From Stercorarius parasiticus (taxonomy: Eukaryota; Chordata; Aves; Charadriiformes; Stercorariidae), in NCBI GenBank assembly GCA_013396915.1, contig VWZL01003483.1, positions 342,855 through 406,854 of the forward strand: a stretch of 64,000 nucleotides of DNA. Reading direction: 5' to 3'. How positions within the stretch are numbered: the first letter of the stretch is position 1; each line of letters opens with the position of its first letter. The position numbers were made by a program, and so were the translations under genes. The notes below the pieces were generated by a model that did not search any database, had not been told where the DNA came from, and worked only from the letters and a program-made list of their open reading frames with translations. Positions 27,101-42,100 of this stretch are shown piece by piece.

Positions 27101-30100
27101 CTATGAAATTTTAACATCAAAGGTTCAAAACACAGTTCCCTTAAGCTTTTAGCCTTATTCTGAGAGTGAAAACCAGAATAACCTCTTTCACCAACTGAAG
27201 AGAGAAGTCACTTCTGAAGGTTTTCATTATGGTGCAACAGAGAGGAGCGAGCTGCAAGCGTCAGCTACAGAGGGCTCTGCCGCCTGACAGGCCATGGCTA
27301 TTTGCTAACTCGAAGACTAAAGTTCTTTGGGTTTTATCTTCTTCTAACCCAGCAAAAAAACCTGGAACAAATTCAACCCACAGAGAACTCCTTTTCAGTT
27401 TCTGGGTTTACATTTTTCATTTTTACAGCAGTCTAGAAAACAGAACCCTTTATTACCTGTTTGAGTACTCAAAAATTAGTCCGATCTAACTTCTAGACAG
27501 TGACACAAACAACATCGTCTGTGGAAAGACAGGCACTATTGATTATCTTCATTTGATCCAGGTAAGATTCAAAGAACTGAAGGTGTAACTGGTTAGGCAC
27601 AAACTCAAGTTATCAAAACATCTGCTGCAACCCTTCTGTTTCTCAGTGGGTATGTCTGAGTCTGAAAAAAGCACAGATCTTTTCTTTGCCCCCAGAAGAT
27701 TTGCACTTTTGTTAGCATTTTCTGCCTGTCATCTGGTACAAACCAGGGATTACTTACTACATCTCATGACAGAGACCTACATGAAAGCAACTTTACCTCC
27801 CACATACGAAGTTTGTTATTGTCTCAACTTACCATTGCTACTATCATAAATTGGAAGAGAACCTAATCATCTCATTCGGCTTGCATATATTCTCTAAACA
27901 CTATATAGTCTCTGCTTCTGGATGGTACAGCTGTGAGGGTACCAGTTTCCATCTGTGAGGTACTACGGTATTCCACACATTCACAACAACAGCTCGACAT
28001 CATTTTAAAAAATAGAGACACCTCAGAAAAATAAAAACAACCCGCTGAAACTGATGGCCTGAGATAATATTACTCTTTACTGATGATGGACAACTTCCTC
28101 GTAAGACAGAGCCCCTTTTAATATATCCTCTCCCTTTAAAACCCGTGTCTAAGAAAACACAAGAACAGAATTACCGTTCATAAAAAAGCATCAGGCCAGC
28201 TCAGTTTATGAATATGAGAAAAGCTCAAATAGGAGGCAGTGGTCTGCGTGGCTGGATGCTTCAGCAATGAGGAACCTGTACCGGCTGTTCCACGCTTAAT
28301 AAAGGGAGCTGTCTTACATTTTATACTGCAAAAGATAGCCTGGCACTGACAGACAGGGAGCTACGTCAGCTGCCTTCGTTGCCAAAACAGCACTGAAATA
28401 AGACACCGATTATACCAATTCCTAGCTGATCACCACCTAGAGAACTAATTTCATTCTGCCTTGGTATCTTCAGATCGTATCATGTGAATTCAGAGAGTAA
28501 GCTGAAAGTGGAGAAAATAATCTCAAATTCATTCTCCCTTTGTAGATTTCAAAGGCCAGAAAATTAATACGAGCCCCCTGCCTGCACATTTCGTAAGGTT
28601 GTAGGAAACAAGCCTAAAACTTGAAGTCTGAAACAATTCCCCTTTGTCACCACAAACTGATTACCAAGGTTAAGAACATCATCAATATTATCTTCCTCCC
28701 CCCAAATTCAACTCTTTCTACTGCTACATGATACTGACTTTTCATACCAATTCAGCTATCTGTGCCATAGCTAGAATTTTGGTGAAAAAAAAAAAAAACA
28801 GACGAAACCCTTCCTAAAACAACAAAAAAGTTACAAAAACTGCAAAAGAAAATACCAGCTCAAGAAGACATATAATCCTTTAATCTAACCTAACATGGAA
28901 TACTATCTTCAGGTACTGGCAGGAGTTGAAACATTCCTTGCAGAGATAAAGCTCTAAAAGGCTCACTTCATAAACAATAAATCAGAAGCTTCTCCTGTTG
29001 GGCATAAATATTACATGAAAAATGGCAAAAACTGAATAAGGACTTTTAAAACACTGAAAGAATGTATTACAAGATGTTAAAAAAATTAAGATCATACTAA
29101 TATCTGTTATACTGAAATATGGTGAAAGCAAAAACACATTACTAATTTTTGCCATCTATGACCACTCATCTAGTCAATCTGTCATCAATTCTTTAAATAC
29201 ACTCTTTTAAGAAGACTTGCAACTTACCCTTTATTTTTCAAGCTAGCTTGATGCTAGCATCAAACCATGGCCAAATTTATTTTTAAACAAAACCAGTTCA
29301 CTCTGTTGCAGCTGAAGATACATTCATAAAAAACAAGTACGTTTGAGAAAGGAAGGAAAAACAACTCATCCACATTTGTGGTAGTCAACAGATCTGCCAC
29401 CACACTTTGGGCAGAGAGTAACCAGTTTCTGTAGGACAGTTTTTTTTTTGTTTGTTTTTTTTTTTAATGGGAGAACCGGCACCACATTGTCAATTTAACA
29501 CACAATACTCTTATTCCCATGTAAGAACCCTTATTGTTTGTGAATCTATATTGGTTAAAATTTAGGCAAACAGAGTCAAATAATCTAAATGTGGTCTTTA
29601 AACACATGGTTACTTAAAGCATTACTTGTTTTTAATTGCTGCCCTTAGCAGGAGCAAATGGTGAATCAAACAGCTGACGAACATAACTTCATCACACTAA
29701 CAGCCTTTTAGAAAGCAAATTTCAAATTTAAAGAAGAAAATACTTGCAGAGAAGTAATATATAGAAGGTAGACAAAATGTCATGATCCTTAGCTGGGAGA
29801 TATGAGATTAAGGATGATGCTTACAAGCTCCATTTTACTAAGCGTTCCACTACTGCCAAGGCTTTCAAATAAAAGCGTGATACCCACCGTGATGTTTTCG
29901 AGATCAAGGTGTTTGTTGTGAACAGTTTCACACAGTCTCCGAATTTTTTCCTTAATTTTATTCATGTCTTTTTCATTCAGCAGCTTGGCAGAAGAAGCAT
30001 CTTGTTCCAATTCCAAAAGCCGTATCATCAGATCTAGACTAGCTCTGTCTAAATCCATGTTCAAACGATCTCTACTCAGGATGTACATTAGAGCTGCTGT

Positions 30101-33100
30101 ACAAAGGGACAAATTCTTGGGATGGGAGAGGAGAGAAAGAAAAGAGTTATTTTTAGTAACCCTGTTAGGCAGAGCTTTTACAATTTTTAATAAGCTGAAT
30201 ATTTACAAAAGGAAAAGCCTGGCAAGTCCCAATCTACTCGCGTGAGTACTTCCTGTTGTACATCAATTACTTCTGGCCAGTTACTAATGCATTCTCCTAA
30301 CCAATACAACTGAGACGTAAATCACTTAATACATTTACAAAGCCCTAGTAGAAAAGCAGAGTTTTCTACTTTTAAGGCACTCGGTGCTGCAGACAGAATA
30401 AGAAACGGTAACTCCAGTAACACTGTATTATAGAAGAGACAGATGGCAGGGAAACAAAGTGAAAAAGCACAGGGTACATGGCAAGATAGGTGAACATTCT
30501 GGTTTGATGGGATAAGCTGGTGACAGCACCAGAAAATACAGAGATCATGGGGACAGTGTTTGCATATGAAGGGCAAAAAAAATTAAAATTAAAAATAAAA
30601 AATAATAAAAAAAAGAGATACATTCCGATTCTGCCAAGCAGGTCTCTCAGTCAATACTTTACCCAAACATTTCCAGCATAAACACATTTAATTTCATGGG
30701 GAATTCTGCTTTTTGGAAGCAGCCAGAGTACAAACCAGCTTCCCCCCTGCCTTGTGCCCATCAGTCCCTGCCAAGCAAATGTTATTATCTTGAACACCCC
30801 TATCTTACACAGAATTGGTGTATAGCGACCTCTTACTGGCAAAAGAATACTTAATCCTTCTTCAAGAAGGAATTAAATTTAATCTTCGGGAAGATCCAGA
30901 AAAGCAAAGGCAGAAGGTGACTGTCAGGAAAGGACAAATGACAGTGAAGAGATCAGAGCAAAGCTATCTGTCTCTTGTGCTGGTAAATACAGCACACGCA
31001 CCAAGAGACCCATCTGTCCAGGTGAGCTCCAAGCTATGGCAAAGAAGAGAAATGTTCACGGAGAACTGAGTTGTGCTGGGAACAATACTTTCAGAAACCT
31101 TTCATGATACATGGAGGAAAGAAGAGCTGGCAGTGTGTGGGGTATGTGTCTGTCTTACTAAGTCTTACTGAGTTCAACCCTCAAGAGTCAACATGCTGCA
31201 TGCATCTATTCCAATTTTTTCGGTATAGAGTAAATTAAAAATGGAGACAAACTAATTCCGAGATGTGAATGTTGCACAGCCCAACAGGAAAGAGTAGAAT
31301 TTCTGTGTCATAGCAGATTAACATCTTGTTTAGAGTTCAGCCAACCACCAAAGCAATCATTAGCTGCTTCTCTTTATTTTAGAACCAAGTAATAATCGTA
31401 CCTGGTCATACTAATCAGCATCAGCATTTCCAAAACAGGATTAGGCAGCTGACAGCCTATCAAAAGCTCTGTTAAACTCCTTCCTGTCTGAGCCAAGGAA
31501 ACCCTCAGGTGAATAAAGGCTTTAATCTGACTAACTACCAAAGATGCATTTGGAATACTGAAGGAAGGAAGCAAGAGTTTCCAAATCTACATCTCTTTTC
31601 ATGAAAGCAACCTTGAGACACAGGCTTGGTTAAAAAAAATAAAATTAAAAATCTTAGCTGTGACTATCACTACTCCAGCCTTGCCAGATGTAAGGCAGAA
31701 AGCAATCTATGTGGCTTGTCTATATAGACAGGGTATATACATTGTTTTGCCTTAATTTCAATTAACTTTCTCCAATAAACCTTGCAATTTTATCTTTGTA
31801 ATTATAGAAACTGTTTACTCTGGATTTACTTGCAACTGGTTTAAACTGTAAGAAATTTCAGGTTCTTGGAAGAAGACTCTGTTCCTTCAGAATGGCAGTT
31901 ATTAAAACAGGACTTAGGAGCACCTGCATTCTGGAGAAACCAAAGGTTCACCACTAATTGGTTCAGACAATGCGGGACCAAATAAAGCAATGTCTATGAA
32001 GAACTATTTTCTAGTGACCAGCTGTATCTAGGTGAGCTTCCTGGTAAAAAAAAAATAAAATGCTTAACGCCCAAAGGAGTTTCTATCAACTAGAAATAAT
32101 GCTGTAGTTAATAGAGGGAAACGGCTGAATTTATAATCTCTGCTGCCAATAAGAAGGCATTTCAAAACGTCAAGAGACTGTTCTTAAATCCCTACTCAAA
32201 AATGCTTTACAGATACTCTGAAGTCTGTTAAGGGCAATCACACTCACTTTGTAAACCCCTGTACCAAGCCCATGCCTGTCCCAGGCTCCCTTCTTTGCAA
32301 TCCAACCAGCTTCCCATTATGCAGAGAGTAATGGCTCTCCCTCCACATCAGCTCTACCAACACTTCTCTTCAGACCTTCCACCCAGGTTTTATGATACTT
32401 AAATGTGATCAGAAGGGACCCAAGCAGGGGACTACAACATTGTAAAGAAGGTTTTGTGCTGCAGGAGGAGTGCCGGAAAAGCAAAGAGGGGAGTAGCCAT
32501 GTGTAACAAGAACTAGGTTCCTGCACCAGCATGTACACAGAAGGCAATCAGGCCAACAAGCCTCCAAACGTGCAACACAAAAATACCGATGCTGCAAAAG
32601 TAAGGACCCCAATTGTGAATGGTGCTTACAATGTAGAACAAACCTGCTTCAGCTACATGCCGGTGACAGGGGTTTTCTAAAACACATTTTTCTTCATCCC
32701 TATAGGCAAATTGCTTTAATCTTGAATATAACAACTCTACATTTTGCTCTGATTTTCTGTAAGCATTAAAACCAGTTAACCACGTTGTCTGAAAGTTCTC
32801 TCGTGCCCTACCATACACAGAATCCTGAGTTGAGAATGAGGGAAAAATTGTTAGTACAACTCATTTTTGATAAATACCCTAAAAAAAAAACAACCCAAAA
32901 AACCCCCAAAAAAGCACCAACCAAAGAAGCCACTCAAACACACAAAATCCCACCCTTATGGATTGCAGTGGCAAAGCTGGGTTTTGGGGTGGGCTTTTTT
33001 TCCCCTGTTCTGTCCCTCAAGATGCTTCAAACACATTCTGCTTCCAAACAAATGTGGAGAGGAGAAAAAAATAAATAGAATTTACTCTAGACAGAAATTG

Positions 33101-36100
33101 TATGGCATATCTAACTATGGAGTTGCACTCCATACTTCTACAGAATTCAGGGAAACATCCCAGTTGAATGTACACTCCAAAAACGGAGACCATTTACACC
33201 CACTCTCATCCTTGTCTTCCCTTGCTTGTTCTATTTATACCCCAGCTTGTGGGAACAGATGGTGATTTTCTAGGGCTCAGCACTACATTTAATGCACTTT
33301 TTTTTTTAATTATTCACATGCTGAAGACATTACAAAACCACATTTCTGTGCTTAACTACTGACAGCTATAATGAGAATATAGTTTTTGTTTTAAAAATTA
33401 ATACTCCCAAACCTTTAGAGCATAGCTGAGGAGACAAAAATCAGTTAAAAACTGAAACTGAAGCTTAAAGACAAATCTGCAAGAAAAATTTGGTGGGACA
33501 AGAAATTGTCATGTAAATATTTTGGGGCAGAGCTCAGTAAGATAACTGGTTATTTTGTTTTCCTTGCTGGCTAAAAAAAATACCTCTGCAACTGCTATTT
33601 TATATTCTTATGGAAATGTAAAAATCCCCTGCTTTCTCAGTCTATTCCATTGTATCACTACAATGAATGCAGTTCATGCTCATGTTTGTTTCCATTAGCA
33701 ACGTCATTGTGGCAGTTTTCCCATATCCAAAATACTTTAAAAAGAATATTAACAAAATAATTGTATTTTTTTTCCCCAGTCCTCCTTCATCTTAAATGGA
33801 TGTGAGCCATTCAAGCAAAGCCTAGTGTGATTTATTATTCTTGAGTTACTTTGCACTGAGTTTTGTGGAGAAAATTCTATTCATTTTGAACAAGTTCAAA
33901 TTTTAGTGAAATAATTAGTGAATGAAAGGGTAGCATATAAAACCAAGAAGCTTACACAGAGAAGGTCACTGTTGAAGTGTATACTGTCAGTAGTTAAAGC
34001 ATATATTTTAGCATTTATTAATAGTAGTTTGATAAATCAGGAATTTCATTAATACTATATAACCTGTACCAACAATGCACTGTAACTATATTAAAACATT
34101 AACTACCTTTTTTTTTATCTTCTCTGACAAAAGGCATCGTTTCATCAAATATGCTGAAAATAGTGAATATAATCAATGCTTTTTGTTACTGCAGGCTAAT
34201 AATAGCATGCAATTTCCTTTTGAACGGTATGTGCTAGTTCTTTTGAAAATGGAGGAATACTGGTAACTGTTAAAAGACAGCCAAAAATACACCCAGCAAG
34301 CTTGCAGGCTTTCCAGGGAACTGTAGTTGTGCCCGATTCCTATGTTTTATTTTACAGTTAGCCATTGCTAATTTTTGAGGGAGATGGAAAATAAGCTATG
34401 ATTCTAAATTAATTAGTTAAAGCTCTACAGCTTTTTCCCCCCCACCCATGGTAAGATGTCAAATACAACCTCTTAAATGTCTATTTCTGTGGGTGTAAAA
34501 TTTCCTTCTGCATTGTATATTGTTCTTCTATTAAATAAAAGTAATAAACCTGACTGGATATACGTATCTATGACCCACTTCAAGTAATGTTTCCTGTGTT
34601 CAGCTTTTGTAACAACACCTGAAGGGATACCCCACAGAGCCACTGTTTCCAACCACTGGGAAAATAGTATCACCTGCAAGAAGTGTTTTCTATTACGGCT
34701 GCACTGAAGCTGTAAAGTTGATACAGAAAACCCAAACTGTTTCAGTTTTTAACTCTCAGGTCATATTACCATAAGTAGTTAAAATTCACCTTTCTAGATT
34801 TATCATAGCACACTGCACATACTCAAGGCATCCTACGGCTGCAACTACAGCGCTGCTCAAGGAGACAAGCGCAGGACATGAAAACCGCCCCACAACAGCT
34901 ACAGAAAAGGTGATAATTCACAAACAAGCAAGTCTGGAGATGAGCACTTAGAGCCATCTTTAATTACAAGGAGAAAGGATTCCTTTCAAATGTATTTTAT
35001 TTGAAGAAAATTATAAATACAACAATAAAGCTATTAAAAAAGCTTAAGAGTAGATATAAAACAGCAATCCAAAGCACGGGCAGTTTTTTTAAAAAGCTTG
35101 AATGATTTTTAAAAAGAATTTCCAAACCCAGAAGCACATGAACAGTGGAAAGGGAATTTGTCATTGGAACGCAGGTGCTCTTATTCTTGTTTTCATTCTA
35201 GATTTCTAAAATGGAGCCACTGCTCTCAGATCAGGATGGTTGGCCTTAAAATTCCCTGTGCACAAGATTCATACAAAGTAGACAGGTACCATCAAACTTT
35301 AACGAATCCACAATGTATCCATACCTGATGGTGTTGGGAGTCATCCAGTGTTTTGAAAACCATGGCTACCATCCCATGTGCTCTCAGATGCATTCGGAAG
35401 CTGGGCATGGCGCACTTTGTCGCCAAGCTGATTACACTAGAGAAAATTAATCCTGGGTTAGAACTAAAATGAACACATTTACAAAAAAGGCAGATAATCA
35501 AGTCTACAAAACGTAACTGACCATATACCTCAGGCCCTGACAAACTCTGTTGGGATGTTTCTTCTAAAATTTGTATAAGGCAAGTTCGTAATTGGTGAAC
35601 AGAGCAGCATGTTACTCAACAGTTGCTTACCAGCACCAAACTACGTCTTGGTTTATTTTAAGGTCGGCTAAAGACATGATTTGAAATAGTACCCTGAACT
35701 TGCTTCTTTCCAACAAAAGTTGAAATAATTTCAAATAGTTAAATTGAAACGAAAATGTTGATGGATTAAGCATGAAGCTCTGATTTAGAGGCACAGGAGA
35801 GCTTGTTATGGATCAAGGCATTATCAGAAATTATAATGTGAGCTTCCATTGTTATCTAACAGTTATCTATCTAATTGACTGATTAGTCCCGCTTACGTCT
35901 GACAATACTTTTACAAAAAACCAAACATTTTTAATATTTATTGCTGCATTTATGGTTGATGGAAACACTATAGATTTCAGGAAAAGTCTGACAAATATAT
36001 TAATCTAATCGGTGATCAGCATAACAGTTCTATTTTAAAACCAGAAGCCTTCCCCTAGGTTTTATTAGCAAGCTGTCTGCCATTTCTAGCACAGCCCAAC

Positions 36101-39100
36101 GTGTTGACTATTAAAAATATATTGCTTTTAAATGTGGAGTGATGTATGAGCGATTCTGCAATCAAGTCTTCCATGACTAGTGAGGCATCTTATTATAAAA
36201 GATTCATACAGTATGGCATTTAAAGTACAAGTGGTCTTTCTGTCTCCAATCACAGCAGCACCAGATAGAGCTTACCTACCGGTTTCTGATTCTTTTACGT
36301 CTATTCCTATCCTTACACATTGATTTCCTTTGGAAAAATACTTTTCTTTTAATTTGTTAACTGAAAGAAAAAATTTTTATGGTGTTTATACAAGTTACAT
36401 TCCGTGATATAAATTTGGAAAGTAAAAACGTCAGTTTAAGATCTTCGGCAGCTTGCCATAGGAGCAAATTAACTGTACTCAATATGAAAAACGCTCCTAA
36501 ACTGTCATTATGGTATTAATTTATTCTTACCATAACACATGTACAAACTGGATAATAGATTTCTTGTGTGTATACTTCAGCAACAATATGCATTGCTAGT
36601 TTTTGAGGAATGTGAAGAATAGATTTTTAAAATAGCTCTCTTAAAAGCATATAAATCTTTTTCTCATCCACAGTTAAATCTCAAATAAAGCGTGCTCATC
36701 ACCTGTCTCTGTGGATTCAGATTTTTCCTTCTCTACTGTTTTAGTTTTGCTAAACAGAAAGGAAACTTTAAAAGTATTAAAAAAAAAATTAATACATGGC
36801 TGCAGAACATCGTTCTAATTACTTTAACGTCCAGGGAATGGACGCCAATATTAAGTCATAAACTTTTTCAAAACAAGACTAACATTTCTGATACTAACTT
36901 TGCAATAATGTGTAACTTATTAAGAGTGCAACGAGTAGTTCAAGACAACTCAGAGAACCTTCCAATTAATATCAAAGCCACAATACTCCCAGTGGATGCT
37001 AGCTAGGTTATTTCTCAACAGGTGGCTGGAGTTAAACAGTATCTCAATATCACATCAGTTCTAGATTATAGCCAGTAAACTTTCCAGTCTTAGGGGTTTC
37101 ATTTTAGAATTGAATTTTGCATTAAAAACAGAACAGACATTGCACATAAGATTGCACTAAACAAAGAAAAGTTTTGTTTTGTTTCTTTTTTAACTTATAG
37201 CAAGGAAGACAAGTGTGTTGAAGATGCCTCTTCCTGTACAATTTTTTATTTCACCTTCCTAGGCACACTACTTTTGATTATTCACAATATATCACCTTGG
37301 TGATTATTTTCAAATGTTATCCTTTATAGCAGAAGTGCCAGGTAACTACCCAAACAACGATTTAAAGCATGGGCACTTCATTGATGAATATTTAATTCAG
37401 TATCTCTTTTAAATATAAGTTCAGTGTTTTATATTACGGTATCTTACCTAAGGCAACGTGTGTTTAGGGGCTGATTGCTCTTCAATCCACTTAGCAAGTA
37501 CTCAATATCATCTGTGAACTCTTGATTTTCACCAAATTCCACTACATCATTGAAGTGCTTTACATGCTGAACAACAGTGTATAACTGGAAGAGACAAATA
37601 TTTTGACCTAGGTAAGTTGCTCTTGGGATTGATCATAACCTTAACAAGTACAGTTTAAAAACTACTCAGTTTTGAGTGCAAGGAAACATTAAGAAGTTAA
37701 CAAAGGCCATTCAACTACTTAGATAAAAATATTATATTTAATAGGAAAGCCAGATCTCATTTTGACACTGTTCCTTCAGTATTTAGGATTACCAATAATT
37801 CTTTATCTTAAAAATTCGTTAAGAATACTTACTTCTTTGTCTTCTTTCCTACATTTCAATGCAGTTACTATCTCTTGATAGGGCTGAGTAGGTATTGTCA
37901 CAGTTTTTATCACTTTGGGAGGTGGTGCAGGAGCCTTAAAAACTCCATCATCTTTATGAATTGCCTCCTTTGAAGATAGCCTTACCTATTAATAAGAAAG
38001 TGCTAAAATGGGCAGATGTTTTGAGCATGTAAACATACACTAAATACATCAGGAAACAGTACAGGTGTGCAATTGTCAAACTCACATTTTGGGACTATTT
38101 AGTCCTTGCCTTACTCTACCAAGAGGTACCTAAGCTGTGTGATAAAAAGTACCTACTCTTGGGAAAAAAAATAAGACGTCAGAAATTATATGCATTTTTA
38201 AATACAAAACCCAGTTCTAAGTAGTCAGGAAAGCTCCAGTGGAATTCCAAAACTAAAAAAAGGGGTAAAAAAAAAAAGTCCTTTACACTGGTTCCTTAAG
38301 CTTTAGGGTAAGTAAACCAACCCAGTTCAGTGTTTAAAAACAATGATTTGTTGATACTTACAAGTATCTTACCCCTTTACACTGGAGCTTCCAGGATTGA
38401 CTGAGTTGGTTGCTACACTGATCCATCATTGAGTACTGGTCTGGATACGGGCACAGCATTGAGCAGCCACTGTCTCAACACAGCCCAAACTGAAAAACTC
38501 TGTGCCTGTTGCTCTCACCTCTACTGGAGGCTCCCCAGCTACTGTACTCAGGCTGTAGCTCTCAGAGAACCCACCTCTCCAACCTGATACTCCTAACTGG
38601 TTTTTGCCTGTAGGTAAAAGACTACCAATATAAATTTTGTAGCCCCGTAAAAAGCTGCCTCTCAGAGGAGTAACAGAGGCATGGTGCGTGCCTCAAACAG
38701 GCAGAGTATGCTCTTATCAATTCATGGTATTCTTAATACACTGGCCTTATTCATATTTGTGTTGTTAATATTTCAGGAACAACATATTATAGCACAAAAT
38801 ACAGCAAAACCTATTCTGAACTTACAACAGGTAGCAGAGAATTTGATATTAGATCTAGAATAACTACTGACAAGTTTCCAGCCACCTCAAGCAAGTATTA
38901 CAGGTTTCTCCTCAACCTACTCCTCTGTATTCATTTGAGGCTACTACAAGCTTAAGTGTCAGCTTATCTTCAGATTACTTCTTTGGCACAAATTCAGATG
39001 TGAAGACAAACTACACAAAGCAAGGCATACAGGCAAGAGACCTCCAAATGCCAAATTCTAAATGTACAAGGCCAATGCCAGTGGTCATTTACTCACCCTC

Positions 39101-42100
39101 AACCTCTAAGTAACATCACGTACTTAGTTTCCTTACATAGAAAAATGAGAATTTTTTTAAAGCACGACTGAAAAAAAAACCAGAAATAATATGCAGGCAT
39201 AGAGGATGCGTTAATTGTAACTCGCTCCAGGGGACACTTTGAGAGACCCTTCTTGTGCATTGTACATTGACAGTCAAAATACAAGCCAAAAGAACCTGCT
39301 GTATTAACGGATTATTCTTTACACGCTGCCTCTATCAGTGTGCAGCACTTTAGTATTTGCTCACTTAGGCTCCAGTGGCAAAATGCCAATAAACCACCCT
39401 GACGAGCTGGTTTAGAGCACATACTGCAGGACTCTGATCTTATCAGTCTGTGAACACAGGAGATCCACTGAAGTATCTCATCCAAGTCTTGGTTAATGGC
39501 TTCCCCTTCAAAGCAAATTCCAAGGCATCTTGGAGAGGCCAGAATAAAGAGTATTTGGCATAAGCAGTTCATATGCTATGTGTTTCTCACCGTAAATCTA
39601 AGACAAATTTATCCAGATCTTCAGGTAACAAATTTCTACTGAAATTAAAGAGGCAGGATCACCTGTGCAGGGATTACCACTGAACATTTGGATCGAGACT
39701 CATTTATCTTGTAGCTCTTAATCATATCCACATAAATCAAGGTTAAAAAAAGCTACTGAAGTAACTTCAGATGTACATAACAAGAGGAGCAGATACAAAT
39801 TCCCCTAACCGGTTTGTTCAGCCAAACCTCTGCCATATTCCTGAATTAATATTTTGATGGTTCCAGTTACAAAGTGGGAAGTCTGAAGAAGACAAAATGG
39901 TTTGTCTGAATATGAATGATCCAGACATTTTCCTAGCCTGAAGAGGATATATTCAAAGTGTGTCTGAGACGACTCAGACAAAATCTGCCTTTAAGTCAGC
40001 TACCAGAGTACTTCACAAAAATCAGTATCAATACAAAGATTCAGTAAGCAACAAAAGCTTCAGTACAAATGCATGTAACTTGAATTGAGAAAGGGGATTA
40101 GGAGAAATCCAGGACTGAAATTTCTGCTCTCTCCTCAAACACTAGTGGTAATGGTTATTCTGTCACTTGCATTTTCCAGGCAATGCAGTTGAATGTGAAG
40201 GCAGGCTGTTCAGAGTACTGTGAGGATGCCATCAAAACCAACCATAAACCAAAGAGGAGCTAGTATCACAACACACACGTACGTGGAATTAAAAAAGAAA
40301 ACAACAACAAACCAACCGAGAAAACCCCCGAAAACTGGTGACAACAACAAAAGCTGAAGACTTATCATTGCAAAAATATCTACTTTGTGATTTTCTGTTC
40401 TCGGACATGCAGTCTAAGCAAGGTACCAAACAAAATCAAGTTTACTTTAAGAAGGCTCTCTTAGCATAATCACTAACAACTTTTACACATATATAATAAG
40501 CCCAAGACACTGGATTATCAGGGTCTCAAAGTTAAACAGTTACCTTAGGCCTTGGAACAATCGCTGATTTTTGAAAAAACAACTTACTTCAAGAACTGTT
40601 TTCACCTCTTGTCTACTTTTTGCAGACATGTTTATATCCAATATGTTCATATTAGCATTTCTGGCTGCATACAGAAAATTTTGTTTCTTTGATAGTGTCT
40701 AAAGACTCAAGTCAGCAATTCACAACACTTTACTCCATTAGAAAGGAAAAAGAAATGGAGTATCTCCTTTTAAGTTTTTCCTTTTTGACCTGCAACTTGC
40801 TGACTTCTATAGGTATTAGGAAGTTAATCCTAGAGGTTCTCACAGAAGATGAAATGGAGTCCATTGTTAGAAAGCTTAACTTCAGCAGATTAGGGAACGT
40901 GACTGAAGCATTTTTTGTATCTGTACATTGAAATGATATGGAAGATCCCCTTCTAGTGTATTTCCACCGACAATTTCTTTCCTATCAAATACCCAATGGC
41001 TCACATCACACAGTGGATTTCATTCTGAATTACTGTGACATTACCAGATATCAAGAACTCGTGTTTTAAAAAAAATATCAGTGAATCTTAAAAGGAGATT
41101 TACTAAACTTGAGAAGAAACGAACTGTCTACTTACTGGGACACTGGGAGTTTTCAAAGCCGGTGGTGCTGGCAGAGCCTCTGATTCTGGCTGGTTCCAGT
41201 GTCTAGCATTATATACAGCTTTTGTGGGAGACTGAGAGATAAAAAATAGAAGTTATTTTTTGAGCAAATCTACCAGTAGTCACTATATAGTTCAAAAATC
41301 ACTGCAGCAGTAATGTAGCCAAACAAGTAAAATGAGCTTCATTTTCCCCCTTTCTGTCTTCCCAGCAACACCAGTTCTCAGTATCGTATAAATTAGAAAA
41401 CCTGAAAGACTTTGAAGCATCTGATGGTTTTAAAGACATACGGACCCATTCAAATGACAAAAGACATGATATACATGTATTTGAAGAATTTTTCAGTTTT
41501 TCTACTTTTAAAATTTATTCAAAGACAAAAGGTCTGCAACCCGCCTATAGAGAAAACCACACAGCTATGGGAAAAAACCCTAATGTGTTAGCAAACACCA
41601 CGTCAGTACAAAATATGACTAGTTTAGAATCAAAATGTAGAACTGATACAGACTTTTATGCTTGGAGGAATAGAAAACACTCAAATGAAATGCCTTAATC
41701 TGTATTAATAAATTAAGAAGCCTTTTTTTTTTTCCTTCCTGCTGAAAAATGTGTGAAGGCAAATCAAAATGCATCAAGATTTACTGTCCTTGAGTTTTTG
41801 GGAAATACAATATAATTCCTAGAGGAAGCAAAGACCAAGTTTACCAATCTAATTGCATAGTAATACTTCAGAGTCATGTACCATTAGAGTTTTCCAACAC
41901 GCCATATATTGTGTAAACTGGGTAACTGGATATCTCCTCACAGACACTTCTACAGCATTTTAAACATGGGAAAAAAAAATATATATATATTAAAAAAAAG
42001 AAAAAGAAGTTCGGCATTAAAAATAATTTTTTGTCAAAATACAACGTATCAACTGTTTAAAACAGGTAGTGGCTGAAGTACAGCCCACAAAGGGGCGATG

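Noticed and set aside
32867..33265. 132-codon + strand open frame, Lys/Pro-rich start
   Set aside because: The start is a low-complexity A/C tract and the rest shows no homology I can recognise.
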